Assembly (NCBI RefSeq): GCF_002797915.1
Contig: NZ_PGTY01000003.1
Span: 248,001 to 312,000 of the forward strand
Length of the DNA: 64,000 nucleotides
Origin: Yoonia maricola
GTDB lineage: Bacteria > Pseudomonadota > Alphaproteobacteria > Rhodobacterales > Rhodobacteraceae
Reading direction: 5' to 3'
The notes under the pieces are model-generated. The model ran no database searches. It saw only the letters and a program-made list of their open reading frames with translations, and was not told the DNA's origin. Shown here piece by piece: positions 18,204 through 26,528 of this stretch; position 1 is the first letter of the stretch, and each line of letters starts with the position of its first letter. The position numbers and the translations under genes were made by a program.

Positions 18204-18300
18204 TGAGAGGTTGGCGCGGGCGAGCGCCTCGCCAACCTGGTCAGGTCCGGAAGGAAGCAGCCATAACGAGCCCCGCTTGGGTCGTTGTCAGCCTCTCACC
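18204..18300 (+). ncRNA. ffs: Signal recognition particle RNA, bacterial small type (4.5S)
   Basis: The RNA component of SRP binds Ffh and FtsY for co-translational membrane targeting. The invariant apical core GGTCAGGTCCGGAAGGAAGC is at 18239-18258, carrying the GGAA tetraloop and the symmetric and asymmetric internal loops of domain IV. The terminal arms TGAGAGG (18204-18210) and CCTCTCA (18292-18298) pair, giving a roughly 97-nt single hairpin. A 23-bp inverted repeat (TTCAATCT/AGATTGAA, 18301-18323) follows directly; it has no T-run and may serve in 3' processing or termination. Confidence 0.96.
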
Positions 18301-18323
18301 TTCAATCTATTGCGCAGATTGAA
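18301..18323. repeat. Inverted repeat directly after SRP RNA
   Basis: Perfect 8-bp arms TTCAATCT and AGATTGAA enclose a 7-nt loop and begin at the 3' end of the SRP RNA. It could form the terminal hairpin of the primary transcript. No oligo-T stretch follows, so intrinsic termination is uncertain. Confidence 0.5.
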
Positions 18324-18351
18324 GAGTATGCAGATCATCCAGCAAAGGAGG

Positions 18352-18399
18352 ATGTTTATGATTGTCGCAACAAACGCCCTCCCGGTCCGGGTGCGCTGA
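18352..18399 (+). CDS. Possible 13-15-codon ORF with a very strong ribosome binding site
   Basis: The sequence AAAGGAGG (18344-18351) is a near-perfect Shine-Dalgarno. It is followed by ATG at 18352 and ATG at 18358 in the same frame, ending at TGA 18397-18399. The encoded peptide would be MFMIVATNALPVRVR, or two residues shorter. It lies between the SRP RNA and rsgA. This could be a leader peptide coupled to rsgA or an independent microprotein. Length alone cannot prove coding. Confidence 0.35.
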   Translation: MFMIVATNALPVRVR

Positions 18400-18478
18400 A
18401 GCTATTTCCGCCCCCTCGTCCGGTTCCCGCTGACGCATTGACGCCAGCGCCCCAATACCCTTTGACGAGGACAGATCA

Positions 18479-19510
18479 TTGACGCATTTGACACGCGACG
18501 CCCTTGGCTGGTCGCCCTATTACATGTCGCAACTCGACCTGGAAGAGTTGGACACCCTCACCCCTGCCCGCATTGCCACGGTCCATCGCGACCGTGTTGT
18601 GGGGTTCTCCGAAATCGGCCCGCTTGAGTTGACGCTTGATCCGGGCATCACGACCGCCGCGGTTGGTGTGGGCGATTGGGTGCTTTGCGCGCCCGCGCAA
18701 CATCGGCTGATCCGTGTGTTGGAGCGGCAGACAGAACTGACGCGCGGGACCGAGTATCATACCGGTGAGAAACAACTGATCGCAGCCAACCTTGATACGC
18801 TCTTTATCACATCATCCTGCAACAACGACTTTAATCCTGCCCGTCTGGAGCGTTATCTGGCGCTTGCCCATGACGCGATGATTACCCCAGTGATTGTGCT
18901 GACCAAGGCTGACCAAACTGATGACCCCGACACCTACATTGATCAAGCGCGTATGCTGGGGCGTGATCTTGAAGTGATCGCGATGGATGCCAAAACCGAC
19001 GATGTTGCTGTATTGCTAGAACCTTGGTGCGGGAAAGGCGAGACCGTAGCGTTAGCCGGATCTTCTGGCGTGGGCAAAACTACGATTGCGAACGCATTGA
19101 CCGGCGGGGATGCCGCAACGCAAGCCATCCGCGAAGATGATGCGCGCGGGCGGCATACGACAACTGGACGATCTTTGCACCGGATGGGAAGCGGCGGCTG
19201 GCTAATCGATACGCCCGGCATGCGTGGGCTTGGGGTCGCCGAGGTTGCTTATGGGATTGATGCGACTTTCCCAGAGATTTCTGAGTTGGCCGAGACCTGC
19301 AAATTCCGCGATTGCGAACATGAAACGGAACCGGGGTGTGCGGTTCAGGCGGGCATCTCGCGTGGCGAGGTAGACCCTGACCGACTGACCCGGTTCAAAA
19401 AACTCAAACGCGAGAATCAACATGCGACAGAGACGATTGCACAAGCCCGCGACCGCTCTCGGAAATTGGGCAAGATGTATCGTTCAGCGGTGAAGAAAAA
19501 GGGCAGGTAG
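18479..19510 (+). CDS. rsgA: Ribosome biogenesis GTPase RsgA (YjeQ)
   Basis: A circularly permuted GTPase that checks late 30S subunit assembly. Initiation at TTG 18479 is supported by GAGGA about 8 nt upstream. Domain order: N-terminal OB fold (about residues 20-100), then the permuted G motifs G4 TKAD (about 142), G1 GSSGVGKTT (about 194) and G3 DTPG (about 243), and a C-terminal zinc knuckle with CKFRDCEHETEPGC (about 278-291). Length 343 is normal. The enterobacterial neighbour psd is absent; here it sits between SRP RNA and a convergent phosphatase. Confidence 0.95.
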   Translation: MTHLTRDALGWSPYYMSQLDLEELDTLTPARIATVHRDRVVGFSEIGPLELTLDPGITTAAVGVGDWVLCAPAQHRLIRVLERQTELTRGTEYHTGEKQLIAANLDTLFITSSCNNDFNPARLERYLALAHDAMITPVIVLTKADQTDDPDTYIDQARMLGRDLEVIAMDAKTDDVAVLLEPWCGKGETVALAGSSGVGKTTIANALTGGDAATQAIREDDARGRHTTTGRSLHRMGSGGWLIDTPGMRGLGVAEVAYGIDATFPEISELAETCKFRDCEHETEPGCAVQAGISRGEVDPDRLTRFKKLKRENQHATETIAQARDRSRKLGKMYRSAVKKKGR

Positions 19511-19540
19511 CGCATGATGTAAGGTGGATCATGATCCACC

Positions 19541-20014
19541 TTACCCTTGGCACGCCCAGCGCATTTGTTCATCCGTCTCCACCGCACAAGGGCGCACGGC
19601 CCGCAACCGAAGCAAAGCCGCATCAGGGTCTTCTCCTGCCGCAATCATCAACCGCAGCACCATCATACCCGACCGCCCGCAACCACCAAAGCAATGCACC
19701 AACACACGGCCATGGCGACGCAAAACACCAAATGACTTATCCCGCACCTGCGGCCAGTCAATATCCAGAGGCACACCAAAGTCTGGCACCGGTAGATGCA
19801 GCCAATCAATCCCTTCATTGGCAAGATCACGCCCTAACGTTCCAGCACCCTTACGTTCCAATTCTGCTTGACTCGTCATCGTCAGAACCAGATCAAGTTG
19901 CCAATCTAGAAGACGCAACCAATCAGTGTAGTAGTGACGTGTTCTTCCTGGCATCGGCGTAATCGCGACCGTGCCACCTGCAACGGGCAGGCTGTGAATA
20001 ACGAACTCGAGCAT
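19541..20014 (-). CDS. Dual-specificity/tyrosine protein phosphatase-like protein
   Basis: A small cytoplasmic phosphatase of 157 residues. The P-loop VHCFGGCGRSG (about residues 117-127) matches HCx5R with catalytic Cys and Arg, and an upstream Asp (in HLPVPDFGVP) is placed to be the general acid. ATG 20014 is preferred; AAGGA lies very close upstream. It is convergent with rsgA and divergent from the DUF202 gene. Substrate (phosphotyrosine, phosphoserine or another phosphoester) cannot be told. Confidence 0.82.
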   Translation of the reverse strand: MLEFVIHSLPVAGGTVAITPMPGRTRHYYTDWLRLLDWQLDLVLTMTSQAELERKGAGTLGRDLANEGIDWLHLPVPDFGVPLDIDWPQVRDKSFGVLRRHGRVLVHCFGGCGRSGMMVLRLMIAAGEDPDAALLRLRAVRPCAVETDEQMRWACQG

Positions 20015-20079
20015 GTTCCTTGACCTTTCACTGGCAGAATGGCCTCGCAATCGCGGCTACATCGACTAGGCTCTCAATC

Positions 20080-20442
20080 ATGACACAAGAAACCGAACAA
20101 GCGCAAAAGCGAACCGACTGGGCCGAAGATCGCACAATCATGGCCAATGAACGCACCTTCTCAAGCTGGGTGGGCACCGGATTGGGCGCCATCGGCGTGG
20201 CAATCGGCCTCAAAGCCGTCTTTGGCGCGTTTGAGCCGACGTGGGCCGCCAAACTCGTCGCGAGCATCTTTCTCGCAGTCGCGATCGCGATCTTCTGGTC
20301 AGCCCGTCATCAGGCCCGTAAAACCTTCGCCCGCCTCAACAAGAGCGATATCGAGGCAACACCTGCGCGCAACTACACACTGCTTGCCAGCATCATGAGT
20401 TTTGCCTCAGTCGCCACCGGCATCATTCTTTGGTCGCTTTGA
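20080..20442 (+). CDS. DUF202 (YidH-like) inner-membrane protein
   Basis: A 120-residue protein with the DUF202 signature RTIMANERTFSSWVGTGL just before the first of three predicted membrane helices (about residues 30-50, 55-75 and 98-118). Family members are found from bacteria to yeast Vtc1-like proteins, but the bacterial role is unknown. ATG 20080 is the first Met after the divergent start of the phosphatase gene. It precedes dnaX by 67 bp. Confidence 0.85.
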   Translation: MTQETEQAQKRTDWAEDRTIMANERTFSSWVGTGLGAIGVAIGLKAVFGAFEPTWAAKLVASIFLAVAIAIFWSARHQARKTFARLNKSDIEATPARNYTLLASIMSFASVATGIILWSL

Positions 20443-20509
20443 TGTGGTAGACCTCTGGCATCACTGCCCCTAGTCTGACCCAACGCCCGAATCTCAATCC
20501 AAGGCCGCC

Positions 20510-22255
20510 ATGACCGACCAGCCCAAATACCAAGTGCTCGCCCGCAAATACCGGCCCGAAACCTTTGCTGATATGGTCGGGCAGGACGCGATGGTGCGCA
20601 CGCTGAAAAACGCGTTCGAGGCCGACCGGATAGCGCAAGCCTTTATCATGACGGGCATCCGCGGCACCGGTAAAACGACGACAGCGCGGATCATTGCAAA
20701 AGGAATGAACTGCATCGGCCCTGATGGCAAAGGCGGTCCTACGACCGAACCTTGCGGCGAATGCGAGCATTGTGTGGCGATCATGGAAGGCCGCCACGTC
20801 GATGTGATGGAAATGGACGCCGCCTCGCGTACGGGTGTAGGTGATATCCGCGAGATTATTGATAGCGTGCATTATCGCGCGGCCTCTGCCCGCTTCAAGA
20901 TCTACATCATCGACGAAGTGCATATGCTGTCGAAGAACGCCTTTAATGCGCTCTTGAAGACGCTAGAAGAACCGCCTGAGCATGTGAAATTCATCTTCGC
21001 GACGACCGAAATCAGGCAAGTGCCGGTGACTGTGTTGTCGCGCTGCCAGCGCTTTGACCTGCGCCGGATTGAGCCGGAAACCCAAATTGCGCTGCTGCGC
21101 AAAATCGCCACCGCCGAAGGTGCCGAAATCACGGATGAGGCGCTGGCACTGATCACCCGCGCCGCCGAAGGTTCGGCCCGCGATGCGCAATCGCTACTTG
21201 ATCAGGCGATCAGCCATGGCGCAGGTGAGACAACAGCCGATCAGGTCCGCGCCATGCTGGGGCTGGCAGACCGTGGACGTGTCCTTGATCTTTTTGACAT
21301 GATCCTGCGAGGCGAAGCTGCCGCGGCCCTCACCGAAATTTCCGGCCAATACGCCGATGGTGCTGACCCGATGGCCGTCCTGCGTGATCTGGCCGAGGTC
21401 TGCCATTGGATCAGTGTCATCAAGATCACACCAGAGGCTGCCGACGACCCCACGATCAGCCCCGATGAACGCACCCGGGGGCAGGCCATGGCCGCTGACC
21501 TGCCCATGCGGGTGATGTCACGGATGTGGCAGATGCTTCTGAAAGCACTCGAAGAGGTAGCGCAAGCCCCCAATGCCATGATGGCCGCCGAGATGGCCGT
21601 GATCCGGCTCACCCATGTGGCCGACCTGCCTAGCCCGGACGAATTGGTGCGCAAATTGCAAGACGCCACACCGCCACCCGCTGGGCCCACAGGCGGTAGA
21701 CCCGCCCCGCAGGGTGGTGGCAGCACGACGACGAGCAACGCACCGGCACCCACACATTCCGGCCCAACCGGCCCCTCGGCGTCTGGCGCGCAAACGGCTG
21801 TGGCGCTGGAAACCGATGCCCTGCAACATTACGCGCGGTTCGAGGATGTTGTCGAACTGATCCGCACCCACCGCGATGTAAAGCTGTTGGTTGAGGTGGA
21901 AACAGGTTTGCGCCTTGTTAGCTATCAACCCGGCCGGATCGAGGTGAACCCGACATCGGATGCCGCGCGCGACCTGATCGGGCGTCTGGGTGCGCGCCTG
22001 CAAGCATGGACAGGCAACCGCTGGGCCATCAGCGTCGCGACAGGTGGTGGCCCGACGATTGCCGAAACGCGCGACGCGGCTGAAAACGCCTTGCTGCAGG
22101 AAGCGCAAGAACATCCGCTGGTTAAAGCGGTCATCGCAGCCTTCCCCAAGGCCAGGATCACCGAAATCCGGACCGAGGCCGAGAAAGAACAGCACGCGCT
22201 GGAAGATGCGCTGCCCGAAGTGGATGATGAATGGGACCCATTCGACGAGGACTGA
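20510..22255 (+). CDS. dnaX: DNA polymerase III subunit gamma/tau
   Basis: The clamp-loader ATPase of the replisome, 581 residues. Walker A GIRGTGKT is at about residues 49-56, zinc-binding cysteines at about 68-90 (MNCIGP...EPCGECEHC), Walker B DEVHML near 132, and the sensor region with the SRCQRFDLRR motif near 178. A Pro/Gly/Thr-rich linker (about 385-425) leads to a tau-like C-terminal domain binding the polymerase. I do not see an obvious A-rich slippery site, so a frameshift-made gamma form is not indicated. It is first in a dnaX-membrane gene-ybaB-recR series. Confidence 0.96.
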   Translation: MTDQPKYQVLARKYRPETFADMVGQDAMVRTLKNAFEADRIAQAFIMTGIRGTGKTTTARIIAKGMNCIGPDGKGGPTTEPCGECEHCVAIMEGRHVDVMEMDAASRTGVGDIREIIDSVHYRAASARFKIYIIDEVHMLSKNAFNALLKTLEEPPEHVKFIFATTEIRQVPVTVLSRCQRFDLRRIEPETQIALLRKIATAEGAEITDEALALITRAAEGSARDAQSLLDQAISHGAGETTADQVRAMLGLADRGRVLDLFDMILRGEAAAALTEISGQYADGADPMAVLRDLAEVCHWISVIKITPEAADDPTISPDERTRGQAMAADLPMRVMSRMWQMLLKALEEVAQAPNAMMAAEMAVIRLTHVADLPSPDELVRKLQDATPPPAGPTGGRPAPQGGGSTTTSNAPAPTHSGPTGPSASGAQTAVALETDALQHYARFEDVVELIRTHRDVKLLVEVETGLRLVSYQPGRIEVNPTSDAARDLIGRLGARLQAWTGNRWAISVATGGGPTIAETRDAAENALLQEAQEHPLVKAVIAAFPKARITEIRTEAEKEQHALEDALPEVDDEWDPFDED

Positions 22256-22632
22256 TCTGGGGTCTTGCAATGCTGGCCCCGGCTCCGGCTTGGGCAGACG
22301 TTTGCACGGCCCTGCGCCCCGCTTGGGACGGTCAACCGGTTACAGCATTTGGTGAATTTCTCTATCTGCTGCAAACACCAGTGGTTCTTATGCTCATTGT
22401 CGCAACAGCCCTTGCTGTCCGATTTCGCAGCGAATGGGGTGGTTTGGTGGTCGTGATCGGATGGAGCCTGTCGACCTTTCTTGCAACAGGATGGGGCGCA
22501 AATGGAGACATACGAGATGCTGCAAGGATCGAAGGGTGCGTGGGCAATGCAACACTCTTCATCCTCGTTGCTGCACTGGTGTGTGTCGGCGTCGTGCTCT
22601 ACACTGCGCCTTTGAAACGAGACAAAACCTAA
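22231..22632 (+). CDS. Small membrane protein overlapping dnaX, unknown function
   Basis: The 133-residue product has a signal peptide ending APAWA (about residue 22), then two or three membrane helices (VVLMLIVATALAV; LVVVIGWSLSTFLATGW; LFILVAALVCVGVVL). Two cysteines (CTALRP and EGCVGN) would face the periplasm. It overlaps the last 25 nt of dnaX in another frame and ends 15 bp before ybaB, so it is embedded in the normally tight dnaX-ybaB-recR cluster. I do not recognise the family. Confidence 0.75.
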   Translation: MGPIRRGLIWGLAMLAPAPAWADVCTALRPAWDGQPVTAFGEFLYLLQTPVVLMLIVATALAVRFRSEWGGLVVVIGWSLSTFLATGWGANGDIRDAARIEGCVGNATLFILVAALVCVGVVLYTAPLKRDKT

Positions 22633-22647
22633 CGGGAGATCGGGAAC

Positions 22648-22992
22648 ATGCTCAAAGGATTAGGCGGGCTTGGCGATATGGCCAAGATGATGAAACAGGC
22701 GCAGGAAATGCAGGGCAAGATGGCCCAGATGCAGGAAGACCTTGAAAATATGATGGTCGAAGGTGTCAGCGGTGCCGGCTTGGTCAAAGCAACCGCGACA
22801 GCCAAGGGTGAGTTGAAGGGCCTCGACATTGATCCTTCGATCTTTAATGGCGACGACAAAGAAGTCGTGGAAGATCTGATCCTCGCTGCGATCAAGGACG
22901 CGCAAAGCAAAGCCACCGAACGTGCGCAAGAGGAAATGAGCAAGATGACCGAAGGTCTTGGTCTACCACCGGGCATGAACCTGCCTTTCTAA
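22648..22992 (+). CDS. ybaB: YbaB/EbfC nucleoid-associated protein
   Basis: A 114-residue DNA-binding protein that forms a tweezer-like dimer and is thought to shape nucleoid structure or assist RecR-dependent repair. The start matches the family ([18 protein letters not shown] helix). The core strands contain [19 protein letters not shown] and the C-terminus ends [12 protein letters not shown], the usual family tail. Position between dnaX and recR is the standard arrangement. Confidence 0.95.
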   Translation: MLKGLGGLGDMAKMMKQAQEMQGKMAQMQEDLENMMVEGVSGAGLVKATATAKGELKGLDIDPSIFNGDDKEVVEDLILAAIKDAQSKATERAQEEMSKMTEGLGLPPGMNLPF

Positions 22993-23017
22993 GGCACTAG
23001 GTCGTGTTGAACTGCAC

Positions 23018-23620
23018 ATGGGCAAGATGACAAACGGCACCGAAGACCTCGACAATCTGATCGCGCTAATGGCCAAGTTGCCAGGGTTGGGGCCCCGCTC
23101 GGCACGGCGTGCGGTTCTGCATCTGATCAAGAAACGGTCGCTGGTTTTACTGCCACTGGCGGACGCCATGCAGCAGGTTGGCGCGACCGTGCGCGAGTGC
23201 CTGAATTGCGGCAATGTCTGCACGGCTGATATCTGTGACATCTGCAGCGCCGATAAACGCGCGACAGGTCAAATCGCGGTGGTCGAGGATGTCGCCGATC
23301 TATGGGCGATGGAACGCGCACAGGTGTTCAAGGGCCGTTATCATGTGCTGGGTGGTACCCTGTCGGCTCTTGATGCTATTGGCCCGGATGAGCTGCGCAT
23401 TCCTAAACTGATCGACCGGATCAAAACCGAAAACGTCACCGAGGTGATCCTCGCATTGGGGGCCACAATTGATGGGCAGACCACTGCGCATTACATCGCT
23501 GACCAATTGCCCGGCATCACCGTCACATCACTGGCGCAAGGCGTCCCTGTGGGCGGCGAGTTGGATTATCTTGATGATGGCACAATCACCGCCGCGCTGA
23601 ACGCCCGCAAAGCGCTGTGA
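23018..23620 (+). CDS. recR: Recombination protein RecR
   Basis: Works with RecF and RecO to load RecA at gaps. The 200-residue protein has the helix-hairpin-helix [16 protein letters not shown] (about residues 20-35), a Cys4 zinc finger [16 protein letters not shown] (about 63-78), a Toprim domain with [12 protein letters not shown] (about 88-99), and the C-terminal [18 protein letters not shown] motif. Translation may start at ATG 23018 or ATG 23027. It is the last gene of the dnaX cluster. Confidence 0.95.
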   Translation: MGKMTNGTEDLDNLIALMAKLPGLGPRSARRAVLHLIKKRSLVLLPLADAMQQVGATVRECLNCGNVCTADICDICSADKRATGQIAVVEDVADLWAMERAQVFKGRYHVLGGTLSALDAIGPDELRIPKLIDRIKTENVTEVILALGATIDGQTTAHYIADQLPGITVTSLAQGVPVGGELDYLDDGTITAALNARKAL

Positions 23621-23716
23621 GTGCTGGACTACAGTTCAAGATATTGCCATATCTTCGCACAAGCCTTGCCCCAATCGCACATTATGCGAACAGTATGACG
23701 AGGGATTGTGAGGACG

Positions 23717-25012
23717 ATGACAAACGACAGACGCCAACAGGATTTTGCACAACGCCTTAGCCGCATCTCGAAAGAGCGTGGTGTGGATGTCGATCCGCGG
23801 GCTGGCGAGCCTACAGGCGTTACCTCTGATTACGATTACAATGCACCACAAAAAAAACACCCGATCCGAAACGGTATTATCTGGATAGTCGTTCTCGCCG
23901 CCGCTGGTGTAGGTGGCTTTTATGGCTGGAACGCCATGCCCCAGGACCTCAAAGATATGCTGGCCAGTGTCGTATCCAGCGAAGATCCAACCGCGCGTGC
24001 GCCAGAGGATATTCCCGAAACCGATACGATGTCCGATCAGGGGGTTACGCTTGCCTCTCCCGCTGTGCTGCATACCGGGACTGAACCGCTGGCGCTGACA
24101 GATGTGGTGATGCAGGTCAGCTTGCCCACGATAGATACTGCGACCGGAAACATCATACCGGTTGTGCGCAATCCCCAATGTACGCTGCGCAGCCCGACGC
24201 AGGGTGAGACAGTGATGGGTGTACGCATTGAGAATGCGCTTTTGCCTGCACCTGTGCACGTATTTTCCAATGCACAACTTACTGACACGACGTTGCAGAA
24301 TATCAAAACCGTCACCCAGAATGGTGCTGACCCGTTGGATGATATGGCGCTGAGCGGCGAGAAAACCGTCCTCGACGTCTTCGTGACAGACACATCCGCC
24401 CCGCTTTATCTTGTGCTGCAAAACATCGGCCCCGGCATCGTCTGGACCCTTCATGCGGCGCCACAGGTCGAGATTGCCCATGTCGCGCTGATCGGGTCAG
24501 ACTTTTCCGGTGTGGCCAACCTCCCGAATGATGCCACTGTCGAGGCGCTGCTGGTCAGTGACTTCCTGCCACCACACCAATATGGGGCCGATGACGTGGC
24601 CCGCGACTGCATGATCCGCCCATGGCGGACACCACAACCCGACTGGATCGGGTCGCGCAAATCCGAGGCAGGCAGCCTGTCCTACCAAAACCAGATGTCA
24701 TCCTACGCAAAGGGTTTTGCCGCTTATAACAGCTGGTATACGGCCACACTTGGGGTAGACGCCGCCGCAAACACAGTGACCGCGCGCGATGCGGCACATG
24801 TATTGCTTGGCCCAAGACCGGATGCACCTTTTGGTTACGCCCCGCTCGCCGGACAAGATATTCACATGGTCGCAACAGATCACCTGATGACAGGTGATTT
24901 CGCAACCCGAAGCACCGCGATCACACAGTTACAGCAAGCGTTGCTTGGCGCCGCCATCGGTGGCGATATCAGCGCCCTGAACCCACCAGCGATGGAAAGG
25001 AACAGCCAATGA
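23717..25012 (+). CDS. Single-pass membrane protein of unknown function
   Basis: A protein of 431 residues: a polar cytoplasmic N-terminus of about 55 residues, one membrane helix (NGIIWIVVLAAAGVGGFYGW, about 55-75) and a long periplasmic part without recognised motifs. It contains isolated cysteines (NPQCTL and RDCMIRP) and a region of beta-rich repeats. ATG 23717 lies 11 nt after GAGGGA; a GTG three codons upstream is also possible. Its stop overlaps the next start by 4 nt (ATGA), so the two are made together. I do not recognise a family. Confidence 0.75.
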   Translation: MTNDRRQQDFAQRLSRISKERGVDVDPRAGEPTGVTSDYDYNAPQKKHPIRNGIIWIVVLAAAGVGGFYGWNAMPQDLKDMLASVVSSEDPTARAPEDIPETDTMSDQGVTLASPAVLHTGTEPLALTDVVMQVSLPTIDTATGNIIPVVRNPQCTLRSPTQGETVMGVRIENALLPAPVHVFSNAQLTDTTLQNIKTVTQNGADPLDDMALSGEKTVLDVFVTDTSAPLYLVLQNIGPGIVWTLHAAPQVEIAHVALIGSDFSGVANLPNDATVEALLVSDFLPPHQYGADDVARDCMIRPWRTPQPDWIGSRKSEAGSLSYQNQMSSYAKGFAAYNSWYTATLGVDAAANTVTARDAAHVLLGPRPDAPFGYAPLAGQDIHMVATDHLMTGDFATRSTAITQLQQALLGAAIGGDISALNPPAMERNSQ

Positions 25013-25833
25013 GACGTGGTTTTTCCCTCCTGATCTTCCTGCTTATTCTTGGGTTGCCCGTCATTGCCCTGAACTTTGGCGGATCCGAGATTACAAGCTT
25101 GATCACTGAACGGGCCACAGCACCCACGCCGCAAGCACCCGCCATTGCCGAAGAGGCTGAGCCGGATGACCCGGTCCAATGGCTTAGCGACAGGCCCGCA
25201 TTACGCGATGTTTTCATCCCCGATGAACTGACGCCAGCGCGCTATGTCGAGATTGAAACGCTCGTGCCACTCGCAGACCTGCTTGCCGCAGGTGAGGCAC
25301 AGCCTGACGAGAGCTTGCAAGAACTCTACGCCGCAGCGCGCGCCCCGACACAGTTGATGCCCTATTGCGCAGATATCCTTGCTACGATCGGCACCGTTTG
25401 TGACGTTGTTTATGCCGACGCTCACGAAACCCGCGATGGACGATGGATGATGGATGGTCGCCTAGCCTTTGTCCCGTCTGGCGATCTTGGAGCGCCGGAA
25501 ACCACAGAAAACGGTGAATTGATGCGCACGACAGCATTGCTGCCGTTCACGGGCGACCTGCGACCGCCAAACGAAGCGGCAACGCGCATCGATATGCTAC
25601 AGCAGGCCCAGTCTATCTGTGACGCGCTACGCAACCGACTGGGCAACTGTGTGGTAACGCAGGTCACATTTGACCTGCACGAGTTGTGGATCACCGATCT
25701 GGAAGCTTTGCCCGCGAACACAAACCCGCAGCGCATAGAGGCAACAGCCGCATTCACCGTCTATGCAGACTCAGCGCAGTTCGACACCACAAGCTTCGCA
25801 GATATGGTGGCAGCGCTCGCGGAACAAAGTTAA
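25009..25833 (+). CDS. Exported protein coupled to the preceding membrane protein, unknown function
   Basis: A 274-residue protein with an N-terminal hydrophobic segment (SLLIFLLILGLPVIALNF) that may be a signal peptide or anchor. The periplasmic portion has four cysteines in two pairs (YCADILATIGTVCD and SICDALRNRLGNCV) suited to disulfides. It overlaps the upstream gene by 4 nt. Both lack a known family, so this is a two-gene unit likely forming an envelope complex (inference). Confidence 0.72.
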   Translation: MRRGFSLLIFLLILGLPVIALNFGGSEITSLITERATAPTPQAPAIAEEAEPDDPVQWLSDRPALRDVFIPDELTPARYVEIETLVPLADLLAAGEAQPDESLQELYAAARAPTQLMPYCADILATIGTVCDVVYADAHETRDGRWMMDGRLAFVPSGDLGAPETTENGELMRTTALLPFTGDLRPPNEAATRIDMLQQAQSICDALRNRLGNCVVTQVTFDLHELWITDLEALPANTNPQRIEATAAFTVYADSAQFDTTSFADMVAALAEQS

Positions 25834-25857
25834 GGATCACAAGCAGCGGGGGGCGAT

Positions 25858-26478
25858 ATGGCAGACGCATCATTCTGGGACAAAGCCGCAAAGAAATATG
25901 CAGCGTCACCCATCAAGGATATGGCCGCCTATTAAGAGACGTTGGATCGCACGCGGCACTACCTGCAACCTGACGATCATGTGCTTGAGGTCGGTTGCGG
26001 CACGGGGACGACCGCACTGACCCTTGCGGCATCGGTCGGGCACATCACCGCGACTGACGTCTCTGGCAAGATGCTCGAAATTGCCGAAAGCAAGCGCGCC
26101 AACCAAAACGTGGCAAACGTCAGCTTTCAGCAATCTGTGACGACGCACCCCCTGAACGATGCGCCCTTTGACGCGATCTGCGCGTTTAGCATCTTGCATC
26201 TGGTCGATGATCTGGCCGCAACGCTGTCCCACCTTTACAGTCAGTTAAGACCGGGCGGTTACGTGATATCCAAGACCGCTTGCCTGCGTGACATGAACAT
26301 GTTGATCCCACCCATGATCAAGCTGATGAGGCTCTTTGGCAAAGCGCCGGATGTTTTGCTTTTTGATGCCCCTGCTCTTGAGGCCGCATTCCATGATGCC
26401 GGGTTTGAGGTCGTCGAAACCGGGTACTTCGGCAAAAACAAATCGGCGCGCTTTATCGTCGCGCGACGCCCTGCTTAA
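25858..26478 (+). pseudogene. Class I SAM-dependent methyltransferase interrupted by an in-frame TAA
   Basis: From ATG 25858 (after a G-rich ribosome binding site) the frame reads FWDKAAKKYAASPIKDMAAY and then meets TAA at 25933-25935. It continues in the same frame with ETLDRTRHYL, the SAM motif I VLEVGCGTGTT and the rest of a complete methyltransferase to 26478. A single base change, GAA to TAA, would explain this. The N-terminal 25 codons match the usual start of this methyltransferase group. The remaining 178 codons could be expressed only from an internal start such as TTG 25942, without a clear ribosome binding site. I treat it as a pseudogene unless readthrough or a sequencing error is shown. 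Confidence 0.8.
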
Positions 26479-26480
26479 CG

Positions 26481-26510
26481 AAAAAGGGCGCCCTGAGCGG
26501 ACGCCCCAAT
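26481..26510 (-). terminator. Rho-independent terminator between trcR and the methyltransferase remnant
   Basis: The arms GGGCGCCC (26486-26493) and GGACGCCC (26499-26506) form a GC-rich hairpin with loop TGAGC and one mismatch. On the minus strand a run of five T residues follows (complement of 26481-26485), about 20 bp after the trcR stop. It may also end the convergent transcript. Confidence 0.8.
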
Positions 26511-26528
26511 CTTGGCTACGCGATTGGC

